Shown here piece by piece: positions 23,840 through 32,143 of a stretch of DNA of 42,443 nucleotides (positions within the stretch are counted from its first letter, which is position 1; every line of letters begins with the position of its first letter). The notes beneath the pieces were generated by a model that saw only the letters and a list, made by a program, of their open reading frames with translations, searched no databases and had not been told where the DNA came from. Source of the DNA: WHSY01 sp050700385 (GTDB taxonomy: Bacteria > Actinomycetota > Actinomycetes > Mycobacteriales > Pseudonocardiaceae); contig JBOHGT010000163.1 of NCBI GenBank assembly GCA_050700385.1, positions 1 through 42,443 on the forward strand. Reading direction: 5' to 3'. The position numbers and the translations under genes were made by a program.

Positions 23840-26133
23840 CGGGCCATCACCAGCGAGATCAGGAGGCGCTGGTAGCTCTCGGCGGTCGCCTCGATCCGGT
23901 AGTCGCGCTCGGCGCGGGCACGGGCCCGCGCGCCCTGTGCGGTGCGCAGTGCGGGGTCCGCGGCGAGGCGCGCGATGCGGTCGGCGATCGCGCCCGAGTC
24001 GTTGACGGGGACGATGAACCCCTCCTCGCCGTCGGCGACCATGTCGGGGATCGCGCCGCAGCCGGTCGCGACGACCGGCAGTCCCGCCGCCATCGACTCG
24101 ATGACCGAGATCGGGGCTGCTTCGCGCACCGACGACAGGCACGAGACGTCGAAGCCGGGGAGCAGCTCTGGCACGTCTCGCCGCAGGCCGGTGAAGAGCA
24201 CCCGGTCGGCGATGCCGAGGTCGCCGGCCAGCTCCCGCAGCTGCGTCTCGCGCGCTCCGTCGCCGACCACGACGAGCCGCAGCCCGAGGTGGGATGGCGC
24301 GAGCTTGGCTACCGCCTCGAAGAGGACGTCGTGTGCCTTCTCGGCGGTGAGCCGGGCGACGACGCCCACGACGAAGTCCTCTGGGTCGACGCCGAGCTGC
24401 CTGCGCGCCGCCGGCCGCTCTGTTCCGGACGGTAGCCCGGGGAGCTCGATCCCGTTGGGGATCACGACCTCGGGGATCCGTCGCCAGGGGAAACGCCCCA
24501 CCCCCTCCTCGCCGTGCAGGTACCGCCCCTGGCTGGACGCCAGCAGCACCAGGGCATCCGAGAGGAAGAGTGTCTCGACGTCGTGACGTGGCAGGCAACG
24601 CCGGCCGGCGCCGGTGAGGTCCATGTTGTGGACGGCGACGATGTTGGCACGCACGCCGGCGAGGCGGGCCGCGAGCCTGCCGAGCGTGAGCGCCGCCGCC
24701 TGGTAGTTGGCCACCATGACCACGTCGGTCGTATCGCGCCGGAACTGCCGCATCAGCCGAGGCAGCGTTCGAAGGTCATACCGCCCGCCACGGCCGATCA
24801 CCTCGACGGGGAAGCCCGACGCCCGGAACTCGTCCGCCAGCGGCGCGGCATTGCGCAGCGAGACCACTTTCGGATTCACGACCGCCGGATCGAACCGGCG
24901 GAACAAGGTAAGCAACTGGATCTCCGCGCCACCGATGCCGTTCACATCGAGGACGACGGTCAGCCGGATCGGATCGCGGCCCGGTCGGATCCGGCCGGCC
25001 GTCTCCTCGAGCGCCGTCCCAGCGTCGCGGACGAAGCGCTCGAAACTGAACTCCGCCTCGACGCGGGTCCTGGCGGCCCGTCCCATCTCGCATGCGCGCT
25101 CCCGGTCGCCGAGCAGTGTCACCAGCTGCCGGGCCAGGGCCTGGGGGTCGCGGGGTGGCACGAGGTGGCCGGTAACGCCATCCTCGATCAGCTCCGGAAT
25201 ACCTCCCACTGCCGTGCATACCGCCGGCCGCCCGCTGACCATCGCCTCCAGCACGGCCATCGGGAGGCATTCCGAGTATGAGGTCAGCGTGAACACGTCC
25301 ATGAGCGCCAGCAGGTCGCCGACGTCGCTGCGGGATCCGGTGAAGATCACCTGGTCGGCGATGCCCAGCTCGCTCGCTAGCCGCTGCAGTTCGGGCCGGA
25401 GCATCCCGTCACCCACGACCAGGATGCGCGTCGCGGGCAGCTCGTCGAGCACCAGACGCGCGGCACGCAGCAGCGTCGCGTGGTCCTTTTCCGGACGCAG
25501 CGCGGCGAGGATCCCGATTACGGGGTCGCCGGGACCGATCCCGAGCTTCACCGCGGTGACCGGGTCAGCCGGCGTGACGGGCCGCGACGTATCTACGCCG
25601 TTGCGGACAATGCGTACCTTCGACGTGGGGTAGCCGAGGTCGCTGGTGAGGTAGGACAGCTGGCTTCGGGCGACGCCGTAGTAGGCACTGGTGAGCGGGT
25701 TGAGCATCCGGTCGGCGAGCCGCCGCACGCGCGTGCGCGGCGCCAGCCCGCCGCTGTTGTGCACCCAGACGATCGTCCTCGGCACCCGGGTGAGGATGGC
25801 GGCGATCCGCCCCAGCATCTCCGCGTTGTAACCCCGCGTGATCACGATGTCGGGTCGGGTCCGGCGCATCTCGCGTAGCAGGTCGGACAGGGTGCCGAGC
25901 AGCTGTCGTTTCGGGCGGTGCAGGGCGCGCGCCGGAACCCCGCCTGCCACGAGCGTGTCAAACAGCTCCCCTGGCTGCCCGATGCAGACCACCGAGGGGG
26001 AGAAGCGTGCCCGGTCCAGCGCGGGGAGCAGCGTGGTGACGTGGCGTTCCGCTCCGCCCACGACGAGGTCGGGAACGACGTACATCACGCGCAGCGGCCC
26101 GGCACGGCGCACCCGGCGACGGAGCAGGTTCAT
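23836..26133 (-). CDS. Double-length glycosyltransferase: two fused GT4 modules
   Basis: This 765-residue protein contains two complete GT-B glycosyltransferase modules in tandem. Module 1 (about residues 15-385) has GGAERHV near its start, RIVRNGVD, and the E-x7-E donor motif in SECLPMAVLEAM. Module 2 (about 393-760) repeats the same order: NGIGGAEIQ, VVIPNGIELP and REAAPISVIESM. Both carry the family's two glutamates, so both are probably active. The fusion could add two sugars in sequence or polymerise a disaccharide. The ATG start is coupled to the preceding gene by ATGA and the stop to the next by GTGA. I see no frameshift or internal stop between the modules, and the join near residue 388 is a short arginine- and proline-containing linker. 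Confidence 0.92.
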   Translation of the reverse strand: MNLLRRRVRRAGPLRVMYVVPDLVVGGAERHVTTLLPALDRARFSPSVVCIGQPGELFDTLVAGGVPARALHRPKRQLLGTLSDLLREMRRTRPDIVITRGYNAEMLGRIAAILTRVPRTIVWVHNSGGLAPRTRVRRLADRMLNPLTSAYYGVARSQLSYLTSDLGYPTSKVRIVRNGVDTSRPVTPADPVTAVKLGIGPGDPVIGILAALRPEKDHATLLRAARLVLDELPATRILVVGDGMLRPELQRLASELGIADQVIFTGSRSDVGDLLALMDVFTLTSYSECLPMAVLEAMVSGRPAVCTAVGGIPELIEDGVTGHLVPPRDPQALARQLVTLLGDRERACEMGRAARTRVEAEFSFERFVRDAGTALEETAGRIRPGRDPIRLTVVLDVNGIGGAEIQLLTLFRRFDPAVVNPKVVSLRNAAPLADEFRASGFPVEVIGRGGRYDLRTLPRLMRQFRRDTTDVVMVANYQAAALTLGRLAARLAGVRANIVAVHNMDLTGAGRRCLPRHDVETLFLSDALVLLASSQGRYLHGEEGVGRFPWRRIPEVVIPNGIELPGLPSGTERPAARRQLGVDPEDFVVGVVARLTAEKAHDVLFEAVAKLAPSHLGLRLVVVGDGARETQLRELAGDLGIADRVLFTGLRRDVPELLPGFDVSCLSSVREAAPISVIESMAAGLPVVATGCGAIPDMVADGEEGFIVPVNDSGAIADRIARLAADPALRTAQGARARARAERDYRIEATAESYQRLLISLVMAR

Positions 26134-27257
26134 CGCAACACCTCTCGGTACAGTGCGTCGACGCGCCGCCAGACCACGGCAGCATCGAAGTCGGTGCGGA
26201 CACGCTCACGCGCCGCTCTACCTAGACGGGCACGCGTGTCGTGGTCGGTGATGGCGTGCCTAAGGGCCGCGACGAGGGCCTCTACCTCGCCGGGCGGCAC
26301 CAGCAGGCCGGTTGTGCCGGACTCGATCAGGTCGGGAATGCCACCCACGTTGCTCGCGACCACGCACACCCCGCTGGCCATCGCCTCGAGCACGGCCATC
26401 GGCTGCCCCTCGTTGCATGACGGCAGGGCCAGCACCTGCGCCGATCCGATCAGGGTGCGCGCCCGCTCCGGTGGGAGCCAGCCTGGCACCTGCACCGAGC
26501 TCGTCAACCCGAGGCGTTCGACGGCCCGTCGGGCACGCTCGACCTCGCCATTGCCTGCGAGGGTGAGGTGCGCGGTCCCCGCGCACCACGGATCGGAGAT
26601 GATCTGCGACCACGCTTCGAGCAGGGTGAAGCTGCCCTTGCGGTCACCGATCTCGCCCAAGAACACGACGTGCACGTGCTCTTCCCCGGACCAATCGGGC
26701 GCTGCTTCACGGAGAGGAACCGCGTTCGGGATCACGGTCACGTGGGCCTCGGGCGCGATCGCCCGCAGCCGCTGGGCCCAGCAATCACCGAGCGCGACAA
26801 CCACCTTCGCACGGGTCAGCGTGGCGCGGATGACCGTCTTGAGCGATCGGGGTGCCCGCTCGTGGAACAGGCTGAACTCCGCGCCATGAATGTGCAGCAC
26901 CACCGGCACCCGCGCAGCAGCGGCGATCCAGGCCAGCGTCGCCTTGCGCGCGAAGCTGCCGTAGGAGGCCGTGTGCAGATGGACGAGATCGGGACGCTTC
27001 GTGGCCAGCGCCAGGAGGAAGGCCACGGCGCCGCAGCCGAACGCCAGGATCCGGGTCAGGACGTCACCGTCGCGGTGGGTGGCGATGTGGTCGACGCACC
27101 AGGCATCCCATAGCGGGGTGTCGCGCAGAGTGCGCACGCAGCTGGAGACCCCGCCCCTGGTCTGCAGGCTCGTTGATACCCAGAGCGCGCGTCCGACCGT
27201 CGACGGTCTCGCAGCCGCCGGCAGCGGCACTCCCGACGCCTGCGCCCCGCCGCTCAT
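26130..27257 (-). CDS. Glycosyltransferase family 4 (GT-B fold)
   Basis: This 375-residue glycosyltransferase has the GT4 pattern: TRGGVSSCVRTL near the N-terminus, DLVHLHTASYGSF (about 90-102), VVLHIHGAEFSLF, VIPNAVPL, FLGEIGDRKG and the donor motif CNEGQPMAVLEAMASG. It is expected to add one sugar to the growing repeat unit. The start overlaps the stop of the O-antigen ligase gene (ATGA), and its stop overlaps the start of the double-length glycosyltransferase. The first 20 residues are a poorly conserved alanine- and proline-rich lead, so a later start is possible but no better ribosome binding site is evident. Confidence 0.92.
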   Translation of the reverse strand: MSGGAQASGVPLPAAARPSTVGRALWVSTSLQTRGGVSSCVRTLRDTPLWDAWCVDHIATHRDGDVLTRILAFGCGAVAFLLALATKRPDLVHLHTASYGSFARKATLAWIAAAARVPVVLHIHGAEFSLFHERAPRSLKTVIRATLTRAKVVVALGDCWAQRLRAIAPEAHVTVIPNAVPLREAAPDWSGEEHVHVVFLGEIGDRKGSFTLLEAWSQIISDPWCAGTAHLTLAGNGEVERARRAVERLGLTSSVQVPGWLPPERARTLIGSAQVLALPSCNEGQPMAVLEAMASGVCVVASNVGGIPDLIESGTTGLLVPPGEVEALVAALRHAITDHDTRARLGRAARERVRTDFDAAVVWRRVDALYREVLR

Positions 27258-28774
27258 CGCGCCGGGCTCGCTTGCCCGAGGGTGCCCACCGGGGACGGTG
27301 TGGCGTCCACACCATCGCCTCCGCCCGCAGTGTTGCCGGCAGCGACTTCTCGGTCAGCGCAGCCGACGGCGATACCGACCAGCAGCATGACCAGCGCGGT
27401 GGGGAAGATGAAGTAGCGCAGGTCCACGGTGGTACCGACCACGAGCAAGACGATGAACGAGAGCAGCGCGATAAGTGCCAGGTTGCGTCCAGCGCCGCCC
27501 TCCGGCAGGAGCCTGACCGCCGTGACCAGCCTGCGGTAGATCAGGACGAGGACCGACAGCCACAGGCCGAGACCCACGAGGCCCAACTCTACGGCGATGC
27601 CGAGTTCGTTGAGGTGCGATGCTATGCCGTAACCCCTGCCCCATTCAACGGCGGGTGACCACTGCTGATGTTGGTAAGTGTTCACTGCGGGAAAGCGCCC
27701 GATGCCCCACCCCCCGAGTGGTCTCTGCTGTATCGCATGGATCGACGTCGCGAGCGAGTTCAGCCGGTCCTCCACCTCCCCTGCGGAGGCCACGCCGCCC
27801 GCCTCTCGGTCGGCGCTGGTGAAGTCCGACCAGTTGGCACCGATACCGAGCACCACCGCACCGAGGCCGGTGAGGAGACCGGGCCGCAGGCTTCGCGCCA
27901 GCACTGCTCCCGCGATCAGGACGACGCAGAAGGCAAGCCAGATCACGCGGGTGTGGGTGAGATAGATCGCGTACCCCGCGGTAACGGCGACCGCGTATGT
28001 CCCGGCTCTGCGCCACGGCTGGGTGGGTGACCGCTGGGCGAGGTGCAGCGCGACGATGAAGCCGGTGATCAGGATCAGGCCGTTGACCACCGGTTGGTCC
28101 AGTACCCCGACCGCTCGAGCGTCCCAACTCGGGTCCTCGATGATGAAACGCGGCCAGACCAGCGCTGCCGGCCCGTGGAACTGCATGACGCTGACCAGGG
28201 CCGAGTACGCGGCGAGGACGAGGACGAACCACAGCAGGCGCCGCAGCGTCTGATCCCGGTCGAAGACGAAGCGGCCGACGCCGTAGCAGACGAACGGAAT
28301 CACCGTCCCGATCACGATGAAGCGCCACACCGCGACGTCCTCACCAGTGATCGGCACCGTCGCGGGATAGGGATGCGGAACAATCGCCGAGCCGATGCTC
28401 CACACCACGTAAAGCACCATGAACGCTTCTGTCGCGCCGAGCTTCGGCAATCGGTTGACGCGTCGCATGATGCCGAACACCGCCGAGGCGAGCACGCCGG
28501 CGAAGGCGAGCACGAAGGGATCGACAGGCAGGAACGACATCCGGAGGGCGAACTGGAGAAAGGCAGCGAGCAGGAACAGCAGAACTGCTAGTGCCGGGCT
28601 GGCGAGCCCGATGAACACGACCGCCGTCCCCACGGCCGCAAGAAGTATTCCTATACCGAGGTTTGACGGGCCGATGAAGACCAAAGCCAGCTGGATGACG
28701 ACGGCAACGGCGAAGGCCGCGATCGCGGGCCACGGGTTCTGGCGCTGTGTCGGAGTCCCGGTCAGGGGCACCAT
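27254..28774 (-). CDS. O-antigen ligase / Wzy-type polysaccharide polymerase
   Basis: This 506-residue membrane protein has about 11-12 hydrophobic helices and a large loop between late helices that contains RPLGGWGIGRFP and a following NTYQHQQ. That loop is the signature of the Wzy_C/O-antigen ligase family. With a flippase and a Wzz-like protein nearby, it most likely polymerises repeat units on the outer face of the membrane. The ATG at 28774 is preferred over one at 28789 because GGGAGAGG lies 5-6 bases upstream of it. It is the second gene of the minus-strand five-gene group, 96 bases behind the Wzz-like gene, and its stop overlaps the start of the next glycosyltransferase. The C-terminal 25 residues are a soluble Gly/Pro-rich tail. 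Confidence 0.9.
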   Translation of the reverse strand: MVPLTGTPTQRQNPWPAIAAFAVAVVIQLALVFIGPSNLGIGILLAAVGTAVVFIGLASPALAVLLFLLAAFLQFALRMSFLPVDPFVLAFAGVLASAVFGIMRRVNRLPKLGATEAFMVLYVVWSIGSAIVPHPYPATVPITGEDVAVWRFIVIGTVIPFVCYGVGRFVFDRDQTLRRLLWFVLVLAAYSALVSVMQFHGPAALVWPRFIIEDPSWDARAVGVLDQPVVNGLILITGFIVALHLAQRSPTQPWRRAGTYAVAVTAGYAIYLTHTRVIWLAFCVVLIAGAVLARSLRPGLLTGLGAVVLGIGANWSDFTSADREAGGVASAGEVEDRLNSLATSIHAIQQRPLGGWGIGRFPAVNTYQHQQWSPAVEWGRGYGIASHLNELGIAVELGLVGLGLWLSVLVLIYRRLVTAVRLLPEGGAGRNLALIALLSFIVLLVVGTTVDLRYFIFPTALVMLLVGIAVGCADREVAAGNTAGGGDGVDATPSPVGTLGQASPAR

Positions 28775-28870
28775 GCCGACCTCTCCCATGATATCCCCAC
28801 GTTGACTACCGGCTCGACGGGCCAGCGGAACCGCGAGGATCGGCGGCCGTGGATCGGCCGAAGCGCCCGG

Positions 28871-30370
28871 TCACTGCGGCGCCTCTCGCTCGGTGAGCGC
28901 CACTGGCTTGGCCACGATCCGCTCCGAAGGTGAGGTGTCCGGCTCGGTCGCCGCGGGAGTCCGCGAGGTGCGTGGACCGGGGCTATCGATCGGCGGCGGG
29001 TTTTCCGCCCCCACCCCGGAACCGGTGATCACGACACCGAGCAGCGTCGCGTCCACCTGTTCGAGGAGGTGGCAGGCTTCGACGGCATCGGCTGCGCGGG
29101 TAGTGTTCTCCTCGATCACCAGGATGACCCGGTCGGTCGTAGTGCAGACCACCTGCCCCTCGGCGGCCTCGGTGATCGGTGGCGACTCGATGACCACGAG
29201 GTCCGCGATGCTCTTGGCGTGCTCGACGAGGTCGCCGAACCGGTCGCGGGAGAAGAGCGCGTAGGGATCCGCCGATGGGTGCCCGGCGGGCATCACCTGC
29301 ATATTACGGATCCGGCCGCGGACCACCACGCCGTCGAGGCCGATCCCGGACGGACCGTCGAGGAAGTCTGCGACGCCCGCCCGGTGGTCGTGGTGCTCGT
29401 CGTGAAGGTTTGCCTCGACGAGCAGGGTCTGCTCGCCCTGAACCGCGCGGTACGCTGCGATGGCGGCGGCGATTTGTGCTGTACTGGCGGTCGCCCTCGG
29501 TGTGGTGACCGCTACCGTCATGGGCCGTGGAAGATCGCTCAGGCCCACCAGGTTGGCGAGTCTCATCAGGTACTGGGCTCGGCTGCGGGCAGCCGAGCGC
29601 GACTTTCCGCCCGGGATCACGGCAAGTGTGTCGAGCCCGAGCTGGTCGCGAACCTCGTCGGCCGTAGCGAGCCGGTTCTCGACGGCGGCGAAGGCGAGCG
29701 CTGCAAGACATCCCAGGATCAGTCCGCCGACGAGCCCGAGGGCGACGTTCTGGACCGGATGGGGGGGGCTGCTCGACACGCCGGCGTCCAGCTGCAGTTC
29801 CTGCAACTGATTGCTGGTGTCCGATTGGATGGCGGCGATCCGTTCTTGCAGCGCCAGGATCGTGCTGGTGATCAGCGTGCTCTCGGCGCCCTCGTCCGGG
29901 ACGGTGGCGAGCTCCGCGCGTTCGGCCGCGATTTCGTTACTCAGCTCCTCGATGGCTTGGTCGCGGCCGGCCCGCAGGTTCTCGTTCACGTCGTCACGGA
30001 ACGTCGCTGCCATCGCCGAGGCGGCGGAGGCGGCGACGTCGGGGTTCGGTGCGGCGGCCTCGATGTAGACGATCGGGCTCGCCGCCGCAGTCCGGGCACT
30101 GAACGGCACCTCTGCCGGCACGCCAGCCCGCTCGCGCAGCGTGTCCTGGTAGGAAGGTTCGTTGAAGTACTCCGTGTATCCCTGGGCCAGGACGGCATCC
30201 TGCTCTGGTGCGCGTTCGTCGGAGGTGATGGTGAGCGTCGACCGGCCCGTGTAGACCGTCTCCTCGGCCCACGTGGCTGCGAACGCGCTGACCACTGCGA
30301 GGCCCATTACGGCGAGCACCAGCCAGCTTCGGCGCCGGATGCGATCGAGCTGGATCCGTAGCGGGCTCAT
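28871..30370 (-). CDS. Wzz-like chain-length regulator with degenerate BY-kinase domain
   Basis: This 499-residue protein has the layout of actinobacterial polysaccharide co-polymerases: helix 1 at 15-33, an outer domain with a coiled coil (about 138-195), helix 2 at 208-230, and a cytoplasmic P-loop-type domain from about 280. The kinase-like domain appears dead. Where a BY-kinase has a Walker A GxGKS/T, it reads TTPRATASTAQ (289-299). Where Walker A' should be DADLR, it reads VEANLHDEH (318-326), and Walker B reads VVIESPP. There is no tyrosine cluster at the C-terminus. It probably sets polymer length through structure rather than phosphorylation. The ATG at 30370 has GGAAAGG upstream; a longer GTG/ATG start at 30448 is less likely. 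It is the first gene of the minus-strand operon. Confidence 0.85.
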   Translation of the reverse strand: MSPLRIQLDRIRRRSWLVLAVMGLAVVSAFAATWAEETVYTGRSTLTITSDERAPEQDAVLAQGYTEYFNEPSYQDTLRERAGVPAEVPFSARTAAASPIVYIEAAAPNPDVAASAASAMAATFRDDVNENLRAGRDQAIEELSNEIAAERAELATVPDEGAESTLITSTILALQERIAAIQSDTSNQLQELQLDAGVSSSPPHPVQNVALGLVGGLILGCLAALAFAAVENRLATADEVRDQLGLDTLAVIPGGKSRSAARSRAQYLMRLANLVGLSDLPRPMTVAVTTPRATASTAQIAAAIAAYRAVQGEQTLLVEANLHDEHHDHRAGVADFLDGPSGIGLDGVVVRGRIRNMQVMPAGHPSADPYALFSRDRFGDLVEHAKSIADLVVIESPPITEAAEGQVVCTTTDRVILVIEENTTRAADAVEACHLLEQVDATLLGVVITGSGVGAENPPPIDSPGPRTSRTPAATEPDTSPSERIVAKPVALTEREAPQ

Positions 30371-30581
30371 CGCCTGCCTTTCCTGGATGCGGGTACCGGA
30401 CCGGAGTCGTGGAAGTGGTCGGATGGACGTCCACCGGGGCACCGTCAACCCGTTCCACTGGAGACTATCGTCCGGGAAGCCCGCGTGTTAACGTCCGGCC
30501 GCGCCAGCATGAGCCGGTGGTGGCCACTCCAGCGGTACGTCCGATATGCGGCCTGCCCGGTCGCCAGCACAGGAGGGCTTG

Positions 30582-30650
30582 ATGCCGACGGGTCCACGAG
30601 CCCGGGGACGCATCGGAAACGATTCCTGGCCCCCCGACGACACCCACTAG
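30582..30650 (+). CDS. Possible 22-residue leader ORF upstream of the lytic transglycosylase
   Basis: An ATG at 30582 preceded by the strong ribosome binding site AGGAGGG (5-base spacing) opens a 22-codon frame that ends in TAG at 30648-30650. The sequence begins MPTGPRARGR and ends WPPDDTH. It lies 49 bases before the start of the lytic-transglycosylase-like gene, in the 329-base divergent gap 30371-30699. I recognise no family. It could be a translated leader, a small protein or chance. Apart from this I see no gene in the gap. Confidence 0.25.
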   Translation: MPTGPRARGRIGNDSWPPDDTH

Positions 30651-30699
30651 GAGTGGTTCCCTGACTGGCCAGTGCGGTCCGCGTGATGAGGAGTCGAGC

Positions 30700-31833
30700 A
30701 TGGTCGACCCCAGTCCGTCAACGCGCTTCCGTGGCATCGCGCTCGCCGTCATGGCCTCCGGTGTCCTGCTGGTTCCGGCGCTGGTACTCACCGATGGCCC
30801 CTTCGGACTCCCCCCGCTGGGCGGGGCCGCGCAGGGGACGAGCGGGCCCGGCGCCCCTGCTTTCGATACAGAGTTCCTCGGCGCCTCCGGCAAGCTGCCC
30901 CGTGACGACTCCCTCAGCGACGCCCTGCTCGCCGCCGTCGAGCGGCCCGGAACCCATGCACAGGCCGGCCCGCCCGCGGGCCCCCTACGCATCCCGCCAG
31001 TGTCGCTCGACAGCTACCGGCGCGCCGAGGAGGTTCTCGCGGAGCGCCTGCCCGGCTGCGGGCTTCGATGGCCGCTGCTCGCAGGGCTCGGGCAGGTGAT
31101 CTCCGAGCACGCCAGGGGAGCGGGGCTCGATCGGACCGGCACCACTTGGAGTCCGATCCTCGGCCCCAGGCTGGACGGTCGTCCCGGCCTGGCGAGGATC
31201 CCCGACACTGATGGGGGTCGGCTGGACTTGGACGCCGAGTGGGACCGTGCTGCGGGCCCGATGCAGATCCTTCCCGGTGTGTGGCAGCGAGTCGGCGCAG
31301 ACAGCAACGGGGACGGTACTGCCAACCCGCACAGCGTCTACGATGCGGCACTCGCCGCGGGCCGCTACCTGTGCGAGCAGGACGCCGACCTGCACTCCCG
31401 CGAGGGCCGGATGGCAGCGGTGTTCCGCTACCAGCGCGCGGAGGACTTCGTGCGAGCGGTCCTCGTCTGGGCCTGGGCCTACGACCTCAGAGCTGAGCCG
31501 GATCCGGCGGCATTCCCGAGCGGGGATGATCTACCCGCGCTGCCAGCACCGCAGGCGGTGGTGCTCCCGGATACACCGCCGCCGCCAGGGCCACCGCCAC
31601 GCGGCCAGGTGCGGGCGCCGGTCTCGGCGCTGTCCGGTCCAGAGCCCGCCCCGCCCCGTGACGGTGCACCCGCCCCTGCCATACCGCCTCCCGCACGAAG
31701 CGCCCCTCCTCCTTCTCGGCCCCCACCGGAGCCGCCCCAGCCGACTGCGGAGCCGACAGAGCCGCCCCAGCCGACTGCGGAGCCGACAGAGCCGCCCCAG
31801 CCGCAGGGGCCAGCGGACGACTCGGAGGAGTGA
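30700..31833 (+). CDS. Lytic-transglycosylase-like protein (SLT_2 family) with proline-rich C-terminal tail
   Basis: This 377-residue exported protein has a membrane anchor or signal segment at 12-31 and a lysozyme-like domain at about 100-265. The fold is recognisable from WPLLAGLGQV (124-133), an SPILGPRLDG block (151-160), DTDGG (169-173), GPMQILPGVW (186-195), DSNGDG (201-206) and AAGRYLC. Family members cut peptidoglycan. The usual catalytic glutamate in the motif G-x-V-E-S-x-H appears displaced: this protein has GQVISEH, with Ile134 at the expected place and Glu136 two residues later. The tail (270-377) is Pro/Ala-rich and ends in tandem EPPQPTAEPT repeats that could span or contact the wall. 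The ATG has GAGGAG upstream. It may open the wall for EPS export. Confidence 0.85.
   Translation: MVDPSPSTRFRGIALAVMASGVLLVPALVLTDGPFGLPPLGGAAQGTSGPGAPAFDTEFLGASGKLPRDDSLSDALLAAVERPGTHAQAGPPAGPLRIPPVSLDSYRRAEEVLAERLPGCGLRWPLLAGLGQVISEHARGAGLDRTGTTWSPILGPRLDGRPGLARIPDTDGGRLDLDAEWDRAAGPMQILPGVWQRVGADSNGDGTANPHSVYDAALAAGRYLCEQDADLHSREGRMAAVFRYQRAEDFVRAVLVWAWAYDLRAEPDPAAFPSGDDLPALPAPQAVVLPDTPPPPGPPPRGQVRAPVSALSGPEPAPPRDGAPAPAIPPPARSAPPPSRPPPEPPQPTAEPTEPPQPTAEPTEPPQPQGPADDSEE
31729..31803 (+). repeat. 30-base tandem repeat encoding EPPQPTAEPT
   Basis: Two identical 30-base copies start at 31729 and 31759 and a 15-base partial copy starts at 31789. They encode EPPQPTAEPT within the proline-rich tail of the lytic-transglycosylase-like protein. 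Copy number may vary between strains because the units are identical at nucleotide level. Confidence 0.9.
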
Positions 31834-31837
31834 AATA

Positions 31838-32075
31838 CTCTTTGCCGACTGCGGAGACCTCGGTGACGGTGGCGCCGGGTCGGGCGCCGAGAGTAGCCGG
31901 AGGCGCGCTGGGTGCTCAATGACCAGCGCCGTGCCGTCGGGCAGCAGGCCGAGGTCCCAGGGGTGCTCCAGGACGATCGCGACTTCCTTGACCCGGGTCG
32001 CTGGTGGCGTAGTGGTCGCCGAGCCGGTGGGCGGCGCGGGCGGCAGCCCGGTTCCGATCGTGGTCGGTAACGCGA
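31838..32075 (-). pseudogene. Remnant of a PQQ-type sugar dehydrogenase (glucose/sorbosone dehydrogenase family), N-terminal part
   Basis: The 310-base gap between the lytic transglycosylase and the LuxR-type regulator holds, on the minus strand, a recognisable piece of a soluble beta-propeller sugar dehydrogenase. TRVKEVAIVLEHPWDLGLLP followed by DGTALVIEHPARLRLLS matches the start of the mature domain, normally (V)A-x-GLEHPW-x-LAFLPDG-x-xLVTER. After LLSAPDP the frame shifts, and the continuation ATVTEVSAVG is in another frame, which fits the next expected TVTEV segment. The match then ends at about 31838. No start, signal peptide or remaining propeller blades are present. I read it as a decayed fragment left by a deletion. 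Confidence 0.6.
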
Positions 32076-32143
32076 CGTGAGTCAGTTGCGATCCAGGGTA
32101 GTGGATCCGATCAGGGGTACCTAGAGCAGTCTCGGGAGGGAGC

